Below, in pieces: positions 38,585 through 47,919 of a stretch of 64,000 bases of DNA (positions are counted from its first letter, which is position 1; each line of letters begins with the position of its first letter). This DNA is from a virus. Below the pieces are notes generated by a model. It did not search any database and was not told where the DNA came from. It saw only the letters and a program-made list of their open reading frames with translations. The translations under genes and the position numbers were made by a program. The stretch is from positions 62,001 to 126,000 of the IMG/VR virus record IMGVR_UViG_3300022925_000008; one strand, 5' to 3'.

Positions 38585-38827
38585 TTATTCAGATGGAGTC
38601 TCTTCTTCTGTTGGTGCCTCTTCCTGCGGGGGCATGGTTGCTTGTACGAAACTGGCCAAGCGGTTTCGGAAACTGCCAACCATTTCGAGCTCATCGCCCT
38701 TTACAGCACCACGCTGACTCATCGCATCAATAAAATTGACGGCATTAGCGATATCCACCAAAGAAAGACCTGGTTCTTGCGGGGCGGATACTTCTTCTTC
38801 TACTGCTACTACTTCTTCTTCACTCAT
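38585..38827 (-). CDS. Small acidic paralogue upstream of the clamp gene, 80 aa
   Basis: The acidic N-terminal (SEEEVVAVEEEV) and C-terminal arms flank a helical core LVDIANAVNFIDAMSQRGAVKGDELEMVGSFRNRLASFVQ, which resembles the core of the gene at 37666-37881. GGAGTAAACA precedes the ATG. It opens the clamp operon behind a sigma70-like promoter. Similar small proteins occur beside gp45 in marine T4-like phages. Confidence 0.75.
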   Translation of the reverse strand: MSEEEVVAVEEEVSAPQEPGLSLVDIANAVNFIDAMSQRGAVKGDELEMVGSFRNRLASFVQATMPPQEEAPTEEETPSE

Positions 38828-38861
38828 TGTTTACTCCTGTTGTTATAACGAGTTTATTTCT

Positions 38862-38890
38862 ATTTTACTATAATGTATTCTCAATATCAA
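38862..38890 (-). promoter_or_regulatory. Sigma70-like promoter of the clamp operon
   Basis: TTGATA, a 17-nt spacer and TAAAAT on the minus strand lie 35 nt before the 80-residue gene and overlap the end of gp46 by 4 nt. The spacing is ideal. Confidence 0.6.
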
Positions 38891-40593
38891 GCTAATTTGC
38901 TAAAGTTTTTGTGTTTGATAAATTCTAATTTTTTCTCAAACTTAGTTTCTAACAATTCGCCTTTATGAGAAATTACAAAGGTATTTGTATCTATACCTAA
39001 AGTATCTAGTATTTTTAAAAGATTTTCAACACCATCTGCATCCATAGAGGAGTCGAATGTTTCGTCTAAAATTAATAGATTTGTTGATATACTATTTTTC
39101 ATTTTGGCGATTTGCCGCCATGTAAATAGCAAAGCCAAATCGATCCGCTGCTTTTCGCCTTCGCTGAACGAATCATACGAGAATGCGTCGCGGTGGCGCG
39201 ATCGAATGGTTTCTTTGAAAGACTCGTCCAGATCAAAATGGACATAAAAGTCTAAAATTTGTAAATACTGATTGGTAAGTTTATTGATAACGGGTAAGTA
39301 TTGTTTAATAATTTTGGTTTTTATACCAGTATCTTTAAGAAGTTCTGTTATAACCTGATTGTATTCTTTTTCTTCGGCAAGAACTAATTTTTTGTCTGTG
39401 AGATCGCTTTGTTGACTCTCGAAACTGATGAGAGTATCTCGTGCTTCTTGCAGGCTATGTACACCTGTTTGGAGTTGGGATAACTCACCCTGTAGAGAAG
39501 TAATTCGTCTTTGGGTCCAAGAGATTTTTTCTTTGATTGTATTGACTTCGTTTCTTTGTTCAATTTCTTCGTCAATAGATTTTTGAAGATTCTCTTTATC
39601 ATTAGTCAACTTTCCTATTTGGTGTTCGCATTGTTGTCTTGCTTCTTCGAGTTCATCCCACTTGTCTTTGGCGTTCTGTATCTTATCCAATCGGAAGGAG
39701 GGTTCGATGGTTTGGCGGCAGGTGGGGCAGTCTTCGTTGTCTTCATAGAATAATATCTCTTTGTTTGATGCTTTCTGTTTAGAATTAAACTGAAAGACGT
39801 ATTTACCCATCTCATTTATTTTAGAATCTAATTTAGATTGACGGGATTGAAGGTCAGATAAAACACTATCTTCCCAACTAGTTACTTGGGTGTTAAGGCG
39901 GGCCAACTCTGATTCTTCTTCAGCAATCAATTGTATCTTTTCTTGTTTTGCAGACTCAGAGATTTTTGTCAATTCACATAAATGTTTTTTCTGTGACATT
40001 ATCTTAGTTCTAACAACCTCCAATTGGTGATTGTTTTCGGTTATATTTTCTTTCAGAGTTGAAATTTTATCTTTCAAGATACCGTTCATCTTAGAGAAAA
40101 CATTGATATCTAAGAGGTCTTCAATTATTTCTCTTCTGGTACTGGCAGGTAACTGCATAAAAGGGATAAATGAAGAACTTCCAAGAACAACAATTTGGTG
40201 AAATGATTTGTGGTTGAGTTTTAAGATATTTTGCTCGAGTATTTTTTGATACTCTTTATTGTGCGAGTCTTGGTTCAGTAACTCGCCGTCTCTCCAGATC
40301 TCAAAGATAACTGGTTTTATTCCTCGAATGACTTTAAAATTATGTCCGTATGCACCAAACTCTACCTCAACATGCATACCTTTATTATTGATGCTATTAA
40401 TCAACTGCGCTTTGTTGATATTTCTATGCCCCTTACCAAAAAGAGCAAAAGACAATGCATCAAGCATAGTTGACTTTCCTGCACCATTTTGCCCAACTAT
40501 CAAAGTTGTTCGTTCGGCGGAAAGATTTATTTCTGTAAAATTATCACCCGTGGATAAGAAATTCTTATACCGCAGTTTATTAAAATTGATCAC
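38887..40593 (-). CDS. 46: gp46 recombination exonuclease ATPase (Rad50-like), GTG start
   Basis: This 568-residue SMC/Rad50-type ATPase has Walker A GQNGAGKST at 34-42, a long coiled coil from about 165 to 420 with the zinc-hook CPTC at 290-293, and the signature FSEGEKQRIDLAL near 478. LLILDETFDSSMD near 510 is Walker B. With gp47 it resects DNA ends and degrades host DNA. The GTG start overlaps the gp47 stop as GTGA and follows TTGGAG. Confidence 0.97.
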   Translation of the reverse strand: MINFNKLRYKNFLSTGDNFTEINLSAERTTLIVGQNGAGKSTMLDALSFALFGKGHRNINKAQLINSINNKGMHVEVEFGAYGHNFKVIRGIKPVIFEIWRDGELLNQDSHNKEYQKILEQNILKLNHKSFHQIVVLGSSSFIPFMQLPASTRREIIEDLLDINVFSKMNGILKDKISTLKENITENNHQLEVVRTKIMSQKKHLCELTKISESAKQEKIQLIAEEESELARLNTQVTSWEDSVLSDLQSRQSKLDSKINEMGKYVFQFNSKQKASNKEILFYEDNEDCPTCRQTIEPSFRLDKIQNAKDKWDELEEARQQCEHQIGKLTNDKENLQKSIDEEIEQRNEVNTIKEKISWTQRRITSLQGELSQLQTGVHSLQEARDTLISFESQQSDLTDKKLVLAEEKEYNQVITELLKDTGIKTKIIKQYLPVINKLTNQYLQILDFYVHFDLDESFKETIRSRHRDAFSYDSFSEGEKQRIDLALLFTWRQIAKMKNSISTNLLILDETFDSSMDADGVENLLKILDTLGIDTNTFVISHKGELLETKFEKKLEFIKHKNFSKLA

Positions 40594-41660
40594 GCAATCT
40601 CCAACGTTTGTGCTTCAACCATCAGCTCAAGTACTTGATTCTTAATACGATCTTTGTTCAGATCAGTATCTACTGCATCTATGTATGTGTAGAGAAGATT
40701 TTCTGTATTATCAATACTTATATTCTCGTCATCTACATTGCTTCCCGTAAAGTCTTGGAATGTCTCGGCAATCTGCAGTCCCAGAATCTTCCTTGAATTA
40801 ATTCTATCAACAAACTTTTCAAACTCTATTGGGTTTGATTTGTTAACAACAATTAGTTTAACGAAATTGTCATCTAGTTTAGATAAGTTTTGAGTCGCGA
40901 GTTTATATGCATGTTCGCCTGTGTCATCATAGTATAACTTGGTGAATATTGTATGCGGGTTTTCGATTGCCTCGATCTCTCTTGTTTCTGTATTTAATAC
41001 ATGAAAGTATTTACGGTCGTCACAATCGCCCCAGAAGAATTGCATCTGAGACCCAAGGTAATGTATGTTATCATTCTTAGACTTAGTGTGATAATGCCCC
41101 GAGAGCACTGCCTCGAACTTCGAGAAAGCGTTTGCGCTCATACCCCCAACCGACTTAACACCTTTTTGCATTTCAAACCCTGCGAGCTCGAGATGCGCTG
41201 CTACCACTTCGGCAGTGCAGTTCTTAATAAACTGCATTGTCTTTTCTTCGTTCTCAGTATTTATCCATGGAATAAGGGCAACGTTTAGGCTTCCATACTG
41301 AATCACTTCGGGTTTTTCAATGATGCGCACCTCATTCATATAGTGCCCAAGGAGTTCTTTGAGAGCGTTTAACCTATTAGTATTTTTGTAATATACATCG
41401 TGGTTTCCTGGGATAATATCCATATGAATACCAAGATCCCTAAGCACATCAAGGAAAATACGACGGTTGTGATTAAGCGCTTTAAAATTAATCGACGTAC
41501 GGTTTTCATAATAATCACCTAAGTGCAGTATCTTCTTGATGCCGTGCTCTTCAAGATATGGAAAGAAAACATCGCGATAAAATTTCTCTTGATAATCCAT
41601 AAAGATTTCTGATGAGTTACGTACACCGCAATGAGTGTCGTTTAGTATCGCTACTTTCAT
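40590..41660 (-). CDS. 47: gp47 recombination nuclease (Mre11-like)
   Basis: This 356-residue calcineurin-type phosphoesterase has the metal-binding motifs NDTHCG at 7-12, HLGDYYENR near 46-54, PGNHDVYY near 84-91 and LSGHYHTKS near 187-195. It pairs with gp46. It starts 3 nt after gp55 ends. Confidence 0.97.
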   Translation of the reverse strand: MKVAILNDTHCGVRNSSEIFMDYQEKFYRDVFFPYLEEHGIKKILHLGDYYENRTSINFKALNHNRRIFLDVLRDLGIHMDIIPGNHDVYYKNTNRLNALKELLGHYMNEVRIIEKPEVIQYGSLNVALIPWINTENEEKTMQFIKNCTAEVVAAHLELAGFEMQKGVKSVGGMSANAFSKFEAVLSGHYHTKSKNDNIHYLGSQMQFFWGDCDDRKYFHVLNTETREIEAIENPHTIFTKLYYDDTGEHAYKLATQNLSKLDDNFVKLIVVNKSNPIEFEKFVDRINSRKILGLQIAETFQDFTGSNVDDENISIDNTENLLYTYIDAVDTDLNKDRIKNQVLELMVEAQTLEIA

Positions 41661-41663
41661 ATA

Positions 41664-42251
41664 TTAACCTACTAAGAATTCAGAAAGATCTGAGTCGACG
41701 TTGACTGTTCTTTTTTTTCTCTCTTTCTTTTCGTAATCTTTAATTGCATTATCGTTTTCTTTGATCAAGTCAATTCTTTGTTTAAGGCTTTCTACAAAGG
41801 CATGGGTTTGTCCGGCAGCCGGATTGTTTTCAAACTCTTCTGCTAAAAGAGTCTCTAGACCAGTCTCGGCAAGATATTTGAGTTTTATATCTTGCTGTTT
41901 TTTCTCTTTCTGGATTCGACGCAAGAAAGCGTACCAAGAGATCTGAGTGAAATACGCAAAGGCGTTGGGTTTTCCTGTTCTCGTGGCAGTCTCGAGATTG
42001 TAATTTTCGATTGCCTTCAGGCAGTTTTCGACCGCGTCCATCACCATCTCTTCGCGATAGGTGTACCGAACAAAGTTGGCCTTGTGCGATAATCCCTCGG
42101 CAATCTTAAGAAAACAAGTAGCGATGTAATCTGTCACCACAGGTTTTTTAGAATTATTTTCCTTTGCCGCGTTTGCTGTTTCTACATATTCGACAACGGC
42201 CATAGAAAAATCTGCGTTGTTAACATAATGTGGTTTGTCTTTGGGTTTCAT
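41664..42251 (-). CDS. 55: gp55 late-transcription sigma factor
   Basis: This 195-residue protein (T4 gp55 has 185) has the sigma-2-like core: YREEMVMDAVENCLKAIENYNLETATRTGKPNAFAYFTQISWYAFLRRIQKEKKQQ, where the aromatic FAYFTQISWYAFLRRI helix recognises the -10 element. It directs host RNA polymerase to TATAAATA promoters, of which several perfect copies lie before the late genes here. GAAGGTGTTCG precedes the ATG. Confidence 0.96.
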   Translation of the reverse strand: MKPKDKPHYVNNADFSMAVVEYVETANAAKENNSKKPVVTDYIATCFLKIAEGLSHKANFVRYTYREEMVMDAVENCLKAIENYNLETATRTGKPNAFAYFTQISWYAFLRRIQKEKKQQDIKLKYLAETGLETLLAEEFENNPAAGQTHAFVESLKQRIDLIKENDNAIKDYEKKERKKRTVNVDSDLSEFLVG

Positions 42252-42280
42252 CGAACACCTTCAATTCAATATAAAAATTT

Positions 42281-42309
42281 ATTATACTATAAAAAATAAC
42301 TTATAACAA
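42281..42309 (-). promoter_or_regulatory. Sigma70-like promoter before gp55
   Basis: TTGTTA, a 17-nt spacer and TATAAT lie 30 nt upstream of the gp55 ATG, in the only non-coding gap of this stretch (42252-42379). Confidence 0.65.
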
Positions 42310-42379
42310 GGGGGTTGCTATTATGATCATTTTGCGGTAAAATAAAGCTTCTAGCGTTAGGGAATGTAGTATACACGAG

Positions 42380-42847
42380 TTAGTGGAGTATGTCGTCTCC
42401 GTTTGGAAAACGAATTACATTACTTACTGTATTCTCCGCAGAATCTAAATGATCCTTTTTCGCCAAATTAACAATTGCTTCTGCAGTTTTTTGAAGATTT
42501 TTTAATTGTTCTAGTTGTTGTTTTTCAAAAGCCTTTTTTCTGTCAATTGCCATAAAATGCATCTCTTCAAGAGCAGACTTAAACTGATACAAAAGATATT
42601 TGTTGGGATTAGAAGTGCCGATAATATGGTCACTGTTGATTATAATATATTCATCATCACTCTCAATATATTGTACCCAAGGTTTAAAAGTATAATATGA
42701 TTCTAAGTTGTTTGGAGAAACTACGAGAGCAATCTTCATAGCGTTCCTAACAACAATTTCTTTTTCGCCGTCTTCCGGCCAATCAACAACATCACAGATA
42801 ACTTCTTCACCATCAGACAATTTGAATTGTTTTACATCATACATCAT
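42380..42847 (-). CDS. Conserved protein with Lsm/Hfq-like N-terminus
   Basis: This 155-residue protein begins MMYDVKQFKLSDGEEVICDVVDW...EIVVRNAMKIAL, a strand-turn-strand order resembling Sm/Lsm barrels (K-L-x-D-G-E-x-V-x-G pattern). An acidic helical C-terminal part follows. Homologues occur at this position next to uvsW in marine T4-like phages; the role is unknown. The ATG overlaps the uvsW stop as ATGA. Confidence 0.7.
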   Translation of the reverse strand: MMYDVKQFKLSDGEEVICDVVDWPEDGEKEIVVRNAMKIALVVSPNNLESYYTFKPWVQYIESDDEYIIINSDHIIGTSNPNKYLLYQFKSALEEMHFMAIDRKKAFEKQQLEQLKNLQKTAEAIVNLAKKDHLDSAENTVSNVIRFPNGDDILH

Positions 42848-44325
42848 TTTAATTTTATCTTGGTTAGTTTATGATTAAATTTCTCAGTATCGTATATTTT
42901 TATTCTTTCAGCGCTATGACGCAAGGTGAAATTTGTTTTTCCTTTATATCTTAAGTCGTCGGCAATATCATAGAGTTTTGTTGTTCTGCCATCATCTGAC
43001 ACTCGTAGACCTCGACCAATGGACTGTAACACCCTGATTTGCGATTTGCTGGGAGATGCGAATATAATGTTATGGATATTGCGTATGTTAATCCCAGTAC
43101 TAAAAGTCCCCAAGGAAGCAAGAGTAATAGAATTTGACTGTGACTCGATAATTTTTCGAACTGCTTCACGGTCAGTTGTTTTAGTTTCACCAGATACATA
43201 AAATAATTTCCTATTTTCGTCTAATTTATTTTCAATCAAATCTCTAAGAATCTTTCCGTGTTTTTCTACAAGGTTGAAAAGAACAAGAGTGTTGCCTTCG
43301 AGAGAACAGGTAAGGTTTCTAATAAAGTTATTACGCCCAGAATGACTAACAATAAAGTCAATTTCTTCATGATAAGTCGCGTCTTTTAATTTGTTTCTAA
43401 CATCTTCTTCGTATTCAAGCAGTATAATATCTATATCTAAATTAGCAAGTTGTTTGTCTTCCTGTAATTTAGCAGTGGTAGTTACCTTAGTTACCGGACC
43501 AAACAACCCTTCTAGAACCATTTTATTAGTTTCTGTACCGTCTAAAGTCCCTGTTGTGCCAAAACGATATTCAGCATTAATTGCTTTATTCATAATAGAA
43601 GAAAGAGATTTTGCTTTAAACCCGTGGCATTCATCACCAATAACCATACCAAACTGCTCAAACCATTTTGGGTGTAGTTTATGTATAGATTGCCAAGTGC
43701 TGATGATAATTTTCTTATCACTATCCTTATCTTTACCCGAATATATTATATGGCAATTTTCTTCAGAATCGTACCCATAATCGGCAAAGTCTTTGAACAT
43801 CTGTTCAACCAGTCCTGTGGTCGGAACTACGATTAGAACTTTTTCAGAATAAAGGTTAGTGTACCATCTTAGCAGTAAATATATAATAAACGATTTACCA
43901 GATCCAGTCGGAGAGACTAGTACTGCTCTCTTGTTCTCGACAGCATGAGTGAAAGCATCATATTGATAGTCCCTTGGTAAAAATGGCAAATTCTTAAGAG
44001 TAGAAATCCATTTAAGGGTTTCCATATGGTTGACAGAGTTTAACTGATTGGGCAAACCATAAGAAGATTCTTCGAGGGTCACTGCGTACATACGCTCCGC
44101 AGCAAAACGTTTGATTTTATTATAAAGACCAGCGTTGATCTCTCCGTTGGTACGATTAAGCATGTGGATTTGACCGTCCCAAACTCTTTTCTTAAATGCC
44201 GGCATAAACTTATGCCCTGGAACAAAGAAAGAGAAATGATCGTACAATTCTTGAGCAACCTGAGAAGAACACTCTACAAGTTGTAGCATTGCATGGTTTT
44301 TTAATTTGAGTTTAATTATTTCCAC
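42844..44325 (-). CDS. uvsW: UvsW RNA-DNA/DNA helicase
   Basis: This 493-residue SF2 helicase has Walker A SPTGSGKS at 138-145, DECH at 231-234, GTTGTLDG (motif III) near 263 and QSIGRGLRVS (motif VI) near 449. UvsW unwinds R-loops and branched DNA and shuts off origin replication late in infection. It is close to T4 UvsW (503 residues). The start overlaps the small gene upstream by 14 nt. Confidence 0.97.
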   Translation of the reverse strand: MEIIKLKLKNHAMLQLVECSSQVAQELYDHFSFFVPGHKFMPAFKKRVWDGQIHMLNRTNGEINAGLYNKIKRFAAERMYAVTLEESSYGLPNQLNSVNHMETLKWISTLKNLPFLPRDYQYDAFTHAVENKRAVLVSPTGSGKSFIIYLLLRWYTNLYSEKVLIVVPTTGLVEQMFKDFADYGYDSEENCHIIYSGKDKDSDKKIIISTWQSIHKLHPKWFEQFGMVIGDECHGFKAKSLSSIMNKAINAEYRFGTTGTLDGTETNKMVLEGLFGPVTKVTTTAKLQEDKQLANLDIDIILLEYEEDVRNKLKDATYHEEIDFIVSHSGRNNFIRNLTCSLEGNTLVLFNLVEKHGKILRDLIENKLDENRKLFYVSGETKTTDREAVRKIIESQSNSITLASLGTFSTGINIRNIHNIIFASPSKSQIRVLQSIGRGLRVSDDGRTTKLYDIADDLRYKGKTNFTLRHSAERIKIYDTEKFNHKLTKIKLK

Positions 44326-44443
44326 GGGTCATATAATATTTCAAAAGGTTTACGTAGTAACGAAATTGTTTAGGATGCTGTTCGTAGTTGGGCAAGTTGG
44401 GAAATCTAAGAACTAATTCTTCGTAGATTTCTTCTGATGTCAT
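44312..44443 (-). CDS. Small protein between uvsY and uvsW, 43 aa
   Basis: The frame MTSEEIYEELVLRFPNLPNY is followed by EQHPKQFRYYVNLLKYYMTRGNN. It fills the interval between uvsY and uvsW, starting 4 nt after uvsY ends. T4 also has tiny genes beside uvsY; a direct relation is not shown. The helical aromatic sequence looks protein-like. Confidence 0.65.
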   Translation of the reverse strand: MTSEEIYEELVLRFPNLPNYEQHPKQFRYYVNLLKYYMTRGNN

Positions 44444-44447
44444 TTGA

Positions 44448-44891
44448 TTAAAATCCTGCTTCAAACTTTTTATACTCGATTATGTTTTTTATCGTTTGAT
44501 GCCTCCACTTGAGGTTTTCAACTATCTCTTTAACAGTATCTATACAATTCTTAAGATACTCTATTTTCGCCTCGCTCGCCACTAGTTCTGGGTCTGCCTC
44601 TACATAATGCTCCATCTCACCTTTCAATATTTTCAAACCATCAAAGGGGTCTGGATCCCAACCAAGTTCTACAACTTCTTCGTGGGGCATTTTACCTTGA
44701 TACCACTTCCATTTTAACAACATAAGTTCTTTCTGTTTAAACTCTGCTTGTTTCAACTTCAATTTTGTATGTGCTAATAACGACAGATATTTCGCGTGCA
44801 ACTCAGGAGTTTGCCGCGAGGATTCGTCGATAGCGTTGGGGTCAATTCGGCAGTCTGTCTGCCATTCTTTTAATATTTTATCTAAATTCAT
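44448..44891 (-). CDS. uvsY: UvsY recombination mediator
   Basis: This 147-residue helical protein (T4 UvsY has 137) has NLDKILKEWQTDCRIDPNAIDESSRQTPELHAKYLSLL, the family's signature N-terminal region that binds ssDNA and loads UvsX. The WRHQTIKNIIEYKKFEAGF C-terminus is the oligomerisation helix. The Shine-Dalgarno is weak. Confidence 0.95.
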   Translation of the reverse strand: MNLDKILKEWQTDCRIDPNAIDESSRQTPELHAKYLSLLAHTKLKLKQAEFKQKELMLLKWKWYQGKMPHEEVVELGWDPDPFDGLKILKGEMEHYVEADPELVASEAKIEYLKNCIDTVKEIVENLKWRHQTIKNIIEYKKFEAGF

Positions 44892-44925
44892 AATGTATGT
44901 TTCGCGGAAGGTTTAATATATTATA

Positions 44926-45426
44926 CTATACTACTTCAAAATATACAAACTTAAACGAAGCATTAAATATAATCGGCGTAACGTCGCTGGTTTGTGTGGT
45001 AAATTCAATATCGCCGATAGAAATAGGAAATGCAGAATAGTATTTGATTTGTTTAACCACATTGTTATGACTAGACAATATAGAAACTGTTATGTCCGAT
45101 TCAGTAGGAATCAATGTATCTCTGAAAGCATCAGTACTTGTTACCTGAGGAGATTCGACAAACCGTTTCATCCAGTCGTAAATCTCATTATAGGTATTCA
45201 TTTCTTCATCAACGAGAAAGTTGAAAGAAACCTGGCCAAATTCAATCTTATCCCCGACAATCGGAGCATTTACTCTTCGAAATGGCATCTCTACTGCAGA
45301 GACATCTATAGAGGGGTGCTGCACCGACTGTGCAAAATACTCCAGGTTTGGATAATTCTCCCTACTGATAGTTACAGAAAATCCTGTTGGTTGTAGATAA
45401 TTCACATTAGTAGTTAGGGTTGCCAT
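44926..45426 (-). CDS. gp3/gp19-like tail protein (tail completion candidate)
   Basis: This 166-residue beta-rich protein has the sequence QPTGFSVTISRENYPNLEYFAQSVQHPSIDVSAVEMPFRR...IEFGQVSFNFLVDEEMNTYNEIYDWM, the tube-like fold pattern shared by gp19, gp3 and gp54-type tail proteins. In cyanophage-type genomes a gp3 tail-completion/sheath-stabiliser gene often stands directly after gp23, as here. It has its own late promoter 26 nt upstream and a terminator between it and gp23. The exact orthology (gp3) is probable, not certain. Confidence 0.7.
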   Translation of the reverse strand: MATLTTNVNYLQPTGFSVTISRENYPNLEYFAQSVQHPSIDVSAVEMPFRRVNAPIVGDKIEFGQVSFNFLVDEEMNTYNEIYDWMKRFVESPQVTSTDAFRDTLIPTESDITVSILSSHNNVVKQIKYYSAFPISIGDIEFTTQTSDVTPIIFNASFKFVYFEVV

Positions 45427-45451
45427 ACTAGTACTCGGTGTCTTTACGGAT

Positions 45452-45459
45452 ATTTATAC
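45452..45459 (-). promoter_or_regulatory. T4-type late promoter (TATAAATA)
   Basis: A perfect TATAAATA lies between the gp23 terminator and the tail-protein gene at 45426, 25 nt before its ATG. Confidence 0.85.
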
Positions 45460-45471
45460 AATATTTAAGGC

Positions 45472-45501
45472 AAAAAAAACCCCCGTCTTTCGACGAGGGT
45501 T
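45472..45501 (-). terminator. Terminator after gp23
   Basis: A 9-bp stem (ACCCTCGTC/GACGGGGGT) with a GAAA loop is followed on the minus strand by eight T residues, 46 nt after the gp23 stop. Confidence 0.92.
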
Positions 45502-45546
45502 CTCAAATTGAAGTATAGAAAACTATTCTTCTTTTTCTTACTACGT

Positions 45547-46902
45547 TTATGCTTCGTTGAGGATATTGTCAACTCGGAAGATTCTGTAGTATTCGTTAGA
45601 ACGCGCAGTGGCAAGACCGTCAGCAGGAGCATTACCAACATATGGGTTTGATGCCATGCCGTAACGAGTCTTGAAACCAATCTTAGGTTGGAACGTATCT
45701 TCAGCAACAGCGCGGAACATTTGCAGAGGGACGTATGGGCAGTAGAATACACCTGAGTCATAAGGGTTAGTACCTTTATAACCAACAGTGATGTAGTCAG
45801 CAGTGCTATACGGATCAATGTAAACCTTAGTGCGACCGTTTAATACGCCAGCAAAAGTATTACCCGTGTCATCTACTTGCAAAGAAGTAGAAAGAGCAGG
45901 TGAATAGTCAAGCATGCCAGAAGCAGAAAGAGCAGTCGCAACGTCTGAAGAACAGATTACGATGTTACCCTTGCCGCGACGAGTTGCTTTAGCAATTGCG
46001 TTACATTCACGCTCGAGGTGAACGATTAAACCTTTATACTTCTCAACAGACCAACGACCATCAGCATCAACAGAAAGATCGAAGATACCTTTAGTAGCGT
46101 TAGTGGCTTGTTGTGCACCCAATACTGCTTGTGAGTTAATCGTACGAACTACTTCACGATTAATTTCAGCAAGAATTTCAGTAGAAAGGATGTTAGCAAG
46201 TTCTGTTTCAGCGTCAAGACCGTGGATTGCTTTAAGATCTTGTGCCAATTCAATTGTGTATTCTGCCTTGAGAGCACGTGACTTAGCAGTAACGGTTGCT
46301 TTCTCAATGGTGAATCCCATTTCGTTGAATTGCTCTCCACCAGTGCTGCCGAGTAATTCAGCAGTAGCAGTAGACATACCGCCAGCAAAAGTAGCAGGGT
46401 GTGCGTTGTCGGAATCGCCAATGTCGCCGTCGTTATCAGTATCAACAACGCCAGCAAGACCAGAAGGACTAGCGCCTTGTGTGGCAGCAGAATCACCAGA
46501 GTAATAAGTCTGTGCTTCGTTGAACAATGCTTCTGTTCCAGAAGTAGTAGCACCAGCCAAAGTCTTGTACTTGCTCTTCATAGCAAAGATAAGACCAGTA
46601 GGACCAGTCATAGGTTGAACACCACAGATGTCGTATGCCATCAAATTAGGCATTGCACGACGTACGAGTGCGATCAAAACAGGATTCCAGTTATCGACAG
46701 CACCACCAGCACCACCGAAAGAACCACTACCAGCCATTGTGCCAGCTTCCATCAAAGACTGCTCGCCGCTTTCACGGAAGGCGATTTCTTGGTTTTCTAA
46801 AATTTGTGCAGTAACAGCACGACGATGTGAATCACCGATTTTACCGGCAGATTCTTCGTTGAGCACAGGTGCCCATTTTTCCATTAGTGTATCGTAAGAC
46901 AT
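45547..46902 (-). CDS. 23: gp23 major capsid protein
   Basis: This 451-residue HK97-fold capsid precursor (T4 gp23 has 521) contains VRRAMPNLMAYDICGVQPMTGPTGLIFAMKS, the family's best-conserved block. Possible gp21 cleavage sites of the (L/I)xE type occur in the N-terminal propeptide: ILE at 34-36 and LME at 50-52. AAGGAGTAAGAA precedes the ATG, 3 nt after gp22 ends. It forms the shell hexamers. No gp24 vertex gene is adjacent. Confidence 0.98.
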   Translation of the reverse strand: MSYDTLMEKWAPVLNEESAGKIGDSHRRAVTAQILENQEIAFRESGEQSLMEAGTMAGSGSFGGAGGAVDNWNPVLIALVRRAMPNLMAYDICGVQPMTGPTGLIFAMKSKYKTLAGATTSGTEALFNEAQTYYSGDSAATQGASPSGLAGVVDTDNDGDIGDSDNAHPATFAGGMSTATAELLGSTGGEQFNEMGFTIEKATVTAKSRALKAEYTIELAQDLKAIHGLDAETELANILSTEILAEINREVVRTINSQAVLGAQQATNATKGIFDLSVDADGRWSVEKYKGLIVHLERECNAIAKATRRGKGNIVICSSDVATALSASGMLDYSPALSTSLQVDDTGNTFAGVLNGRTKVYIDPYSTADYITVGYKGTNPYDSGVFYCPYVPLQMFRAVAEDTFQPKIGFKTRYGMASNPYVGNAPADGLATARSNEYYRIFRVDNILNEA

Positions 46903-46905
46903 TTC

Positions 46906-47910
46906 TTACTCCTTAGTTGTTTTTTTGATTGCTTGTAAATAACGATCCATAGTAGAAGTAACATCTGCGGGAACGTCGTTCGCCCAGTCTTCAACTATTT
47001 CTTCTGATTCTTCGATGATTTCTTTCTTAAAGTAAGATTCTTTAACAGTTTTAACTTTATGTGCAAAAGATTCTTCGTCTTCGAAATCTAAAGATTCAAC
47101 TAATGATCGTAGTTTTTCAACTTCAGTTTGTGCAAGGTCATTAGCAGATTCACGAATAATCGTTTCACGCTTTTGCACTTCTAATTCTTCGTTTAATGAC
47201 ATCATTGCTTCGGTCGCAGAATTAAGTTTTTCTTCTAATTCTTCAACTTCAGAAGCAAGTTCGTCAACTAGATCGACCTTAGATTCTGGTACTTCGATGT
47301 AAGATTCAACGAACAAACTCTTAAGCGAGCTCATGAACCCTTCAGCGATTTCAGTACGCAAACCTTGCTCGATAGCAAGATGGTTTGTTTCCATCCATTG
47401 CTCAACTACATAGTTGAGGTAGTTATCAACTTTCTCGACAAGATCAGCGCGGTTGCTCTGAACTTCTTCTTCGAGTTTTGTGTGATATTCATTTTCCAAA
47501 CGATCAACTTCTTCAGCGATCTTGGAACGAATTGCAGTTTCGAAAATTACAGCAGTCTTCCCTTTGAACTCGTCAGAGAGAGTTGCTTCTGATTCAACCA
47601 ATTCACTCAATTCTTGGGAGAAATCGTAAGAATCTTCGGGCAGTTCAACTGCTTCTTCTTCAACTTCACCAAACTCTTCGTGCATTTTAGCATATGCTGC
47701 AGCTAATTGGTCTTTTTTCATACCATTCATTTTGCTGTACATTGCGTTGATCATACCTGCTTTAGTTTTCGGCATTGGGCTCTGTTTTACAGAACTTGAT
47801 GCGTCTGCGACTGATGCTACGGATTGTGCCTCAGCATTTTTCGTATCGTGAGCTTCCTCGATTTGGTTGTCCTCATCGTGAAGATCAAGGTCTAAATTAT
47901 CTTCAGACAT
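46906..47910 (-). CDS. 22: gp22 prohead scaffolding core protein
   Basis: This 334-residue, very acidic, mostly coiled-coil protein (LEEEVQSNRADLVEKVDNYLNYVVEQWMETNHLAIEQGLRTEIAEGFM is typical of gp22) forms the prohead core and is degraded by gp21. TAGGAGTCAAAT precedes the ATG. Confidence 0.95.
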   Translation of the reverse strand: MSEDNLDLDLHDEDNQIEEAHDTKNAEAQSVASVADASSSVKQSPMPKTKAGMINAMYSKMNGMKKDQLAAAYAKMHEEFGEVEEEAVELPEDSYDFSQELSELVESEATLSDEFKGKTAVIFETAIRSKIAEEVDRLENEYHTKLEEEVQSNRADLVEKVDNYLNYVVEQWMETNHLAIEQGLRTEIAEGFMSSLKSLFVESYIEVPESKVDLVDELASEVEELEEKLNSATEAMMSLNEELEVQKRETIIRESANDLAQTEVEKLRSLVESLDFEDEESFAHKVKTVKESYFKKEIIEESEEIVEDWANDVPADVTSTMDRYLQAIKKTTKE

Positions 47911-47919
47911 ATTTGACTC

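Noticed and set aside
42252-42379. Possible small gene in the gap upstream of gp55
   Set aside because: No frame longer than about 20 codons with a start signal exists; the gap is explained by the TTGTTA-17-TATAAT promoter.
45992-46800. Long plus-strand and alternate-frame open frames opposite gp23 and other large genes
   Set aside because: They are antisense shadows of highly conserved genes with no ribosome binding sites or recognisable products.
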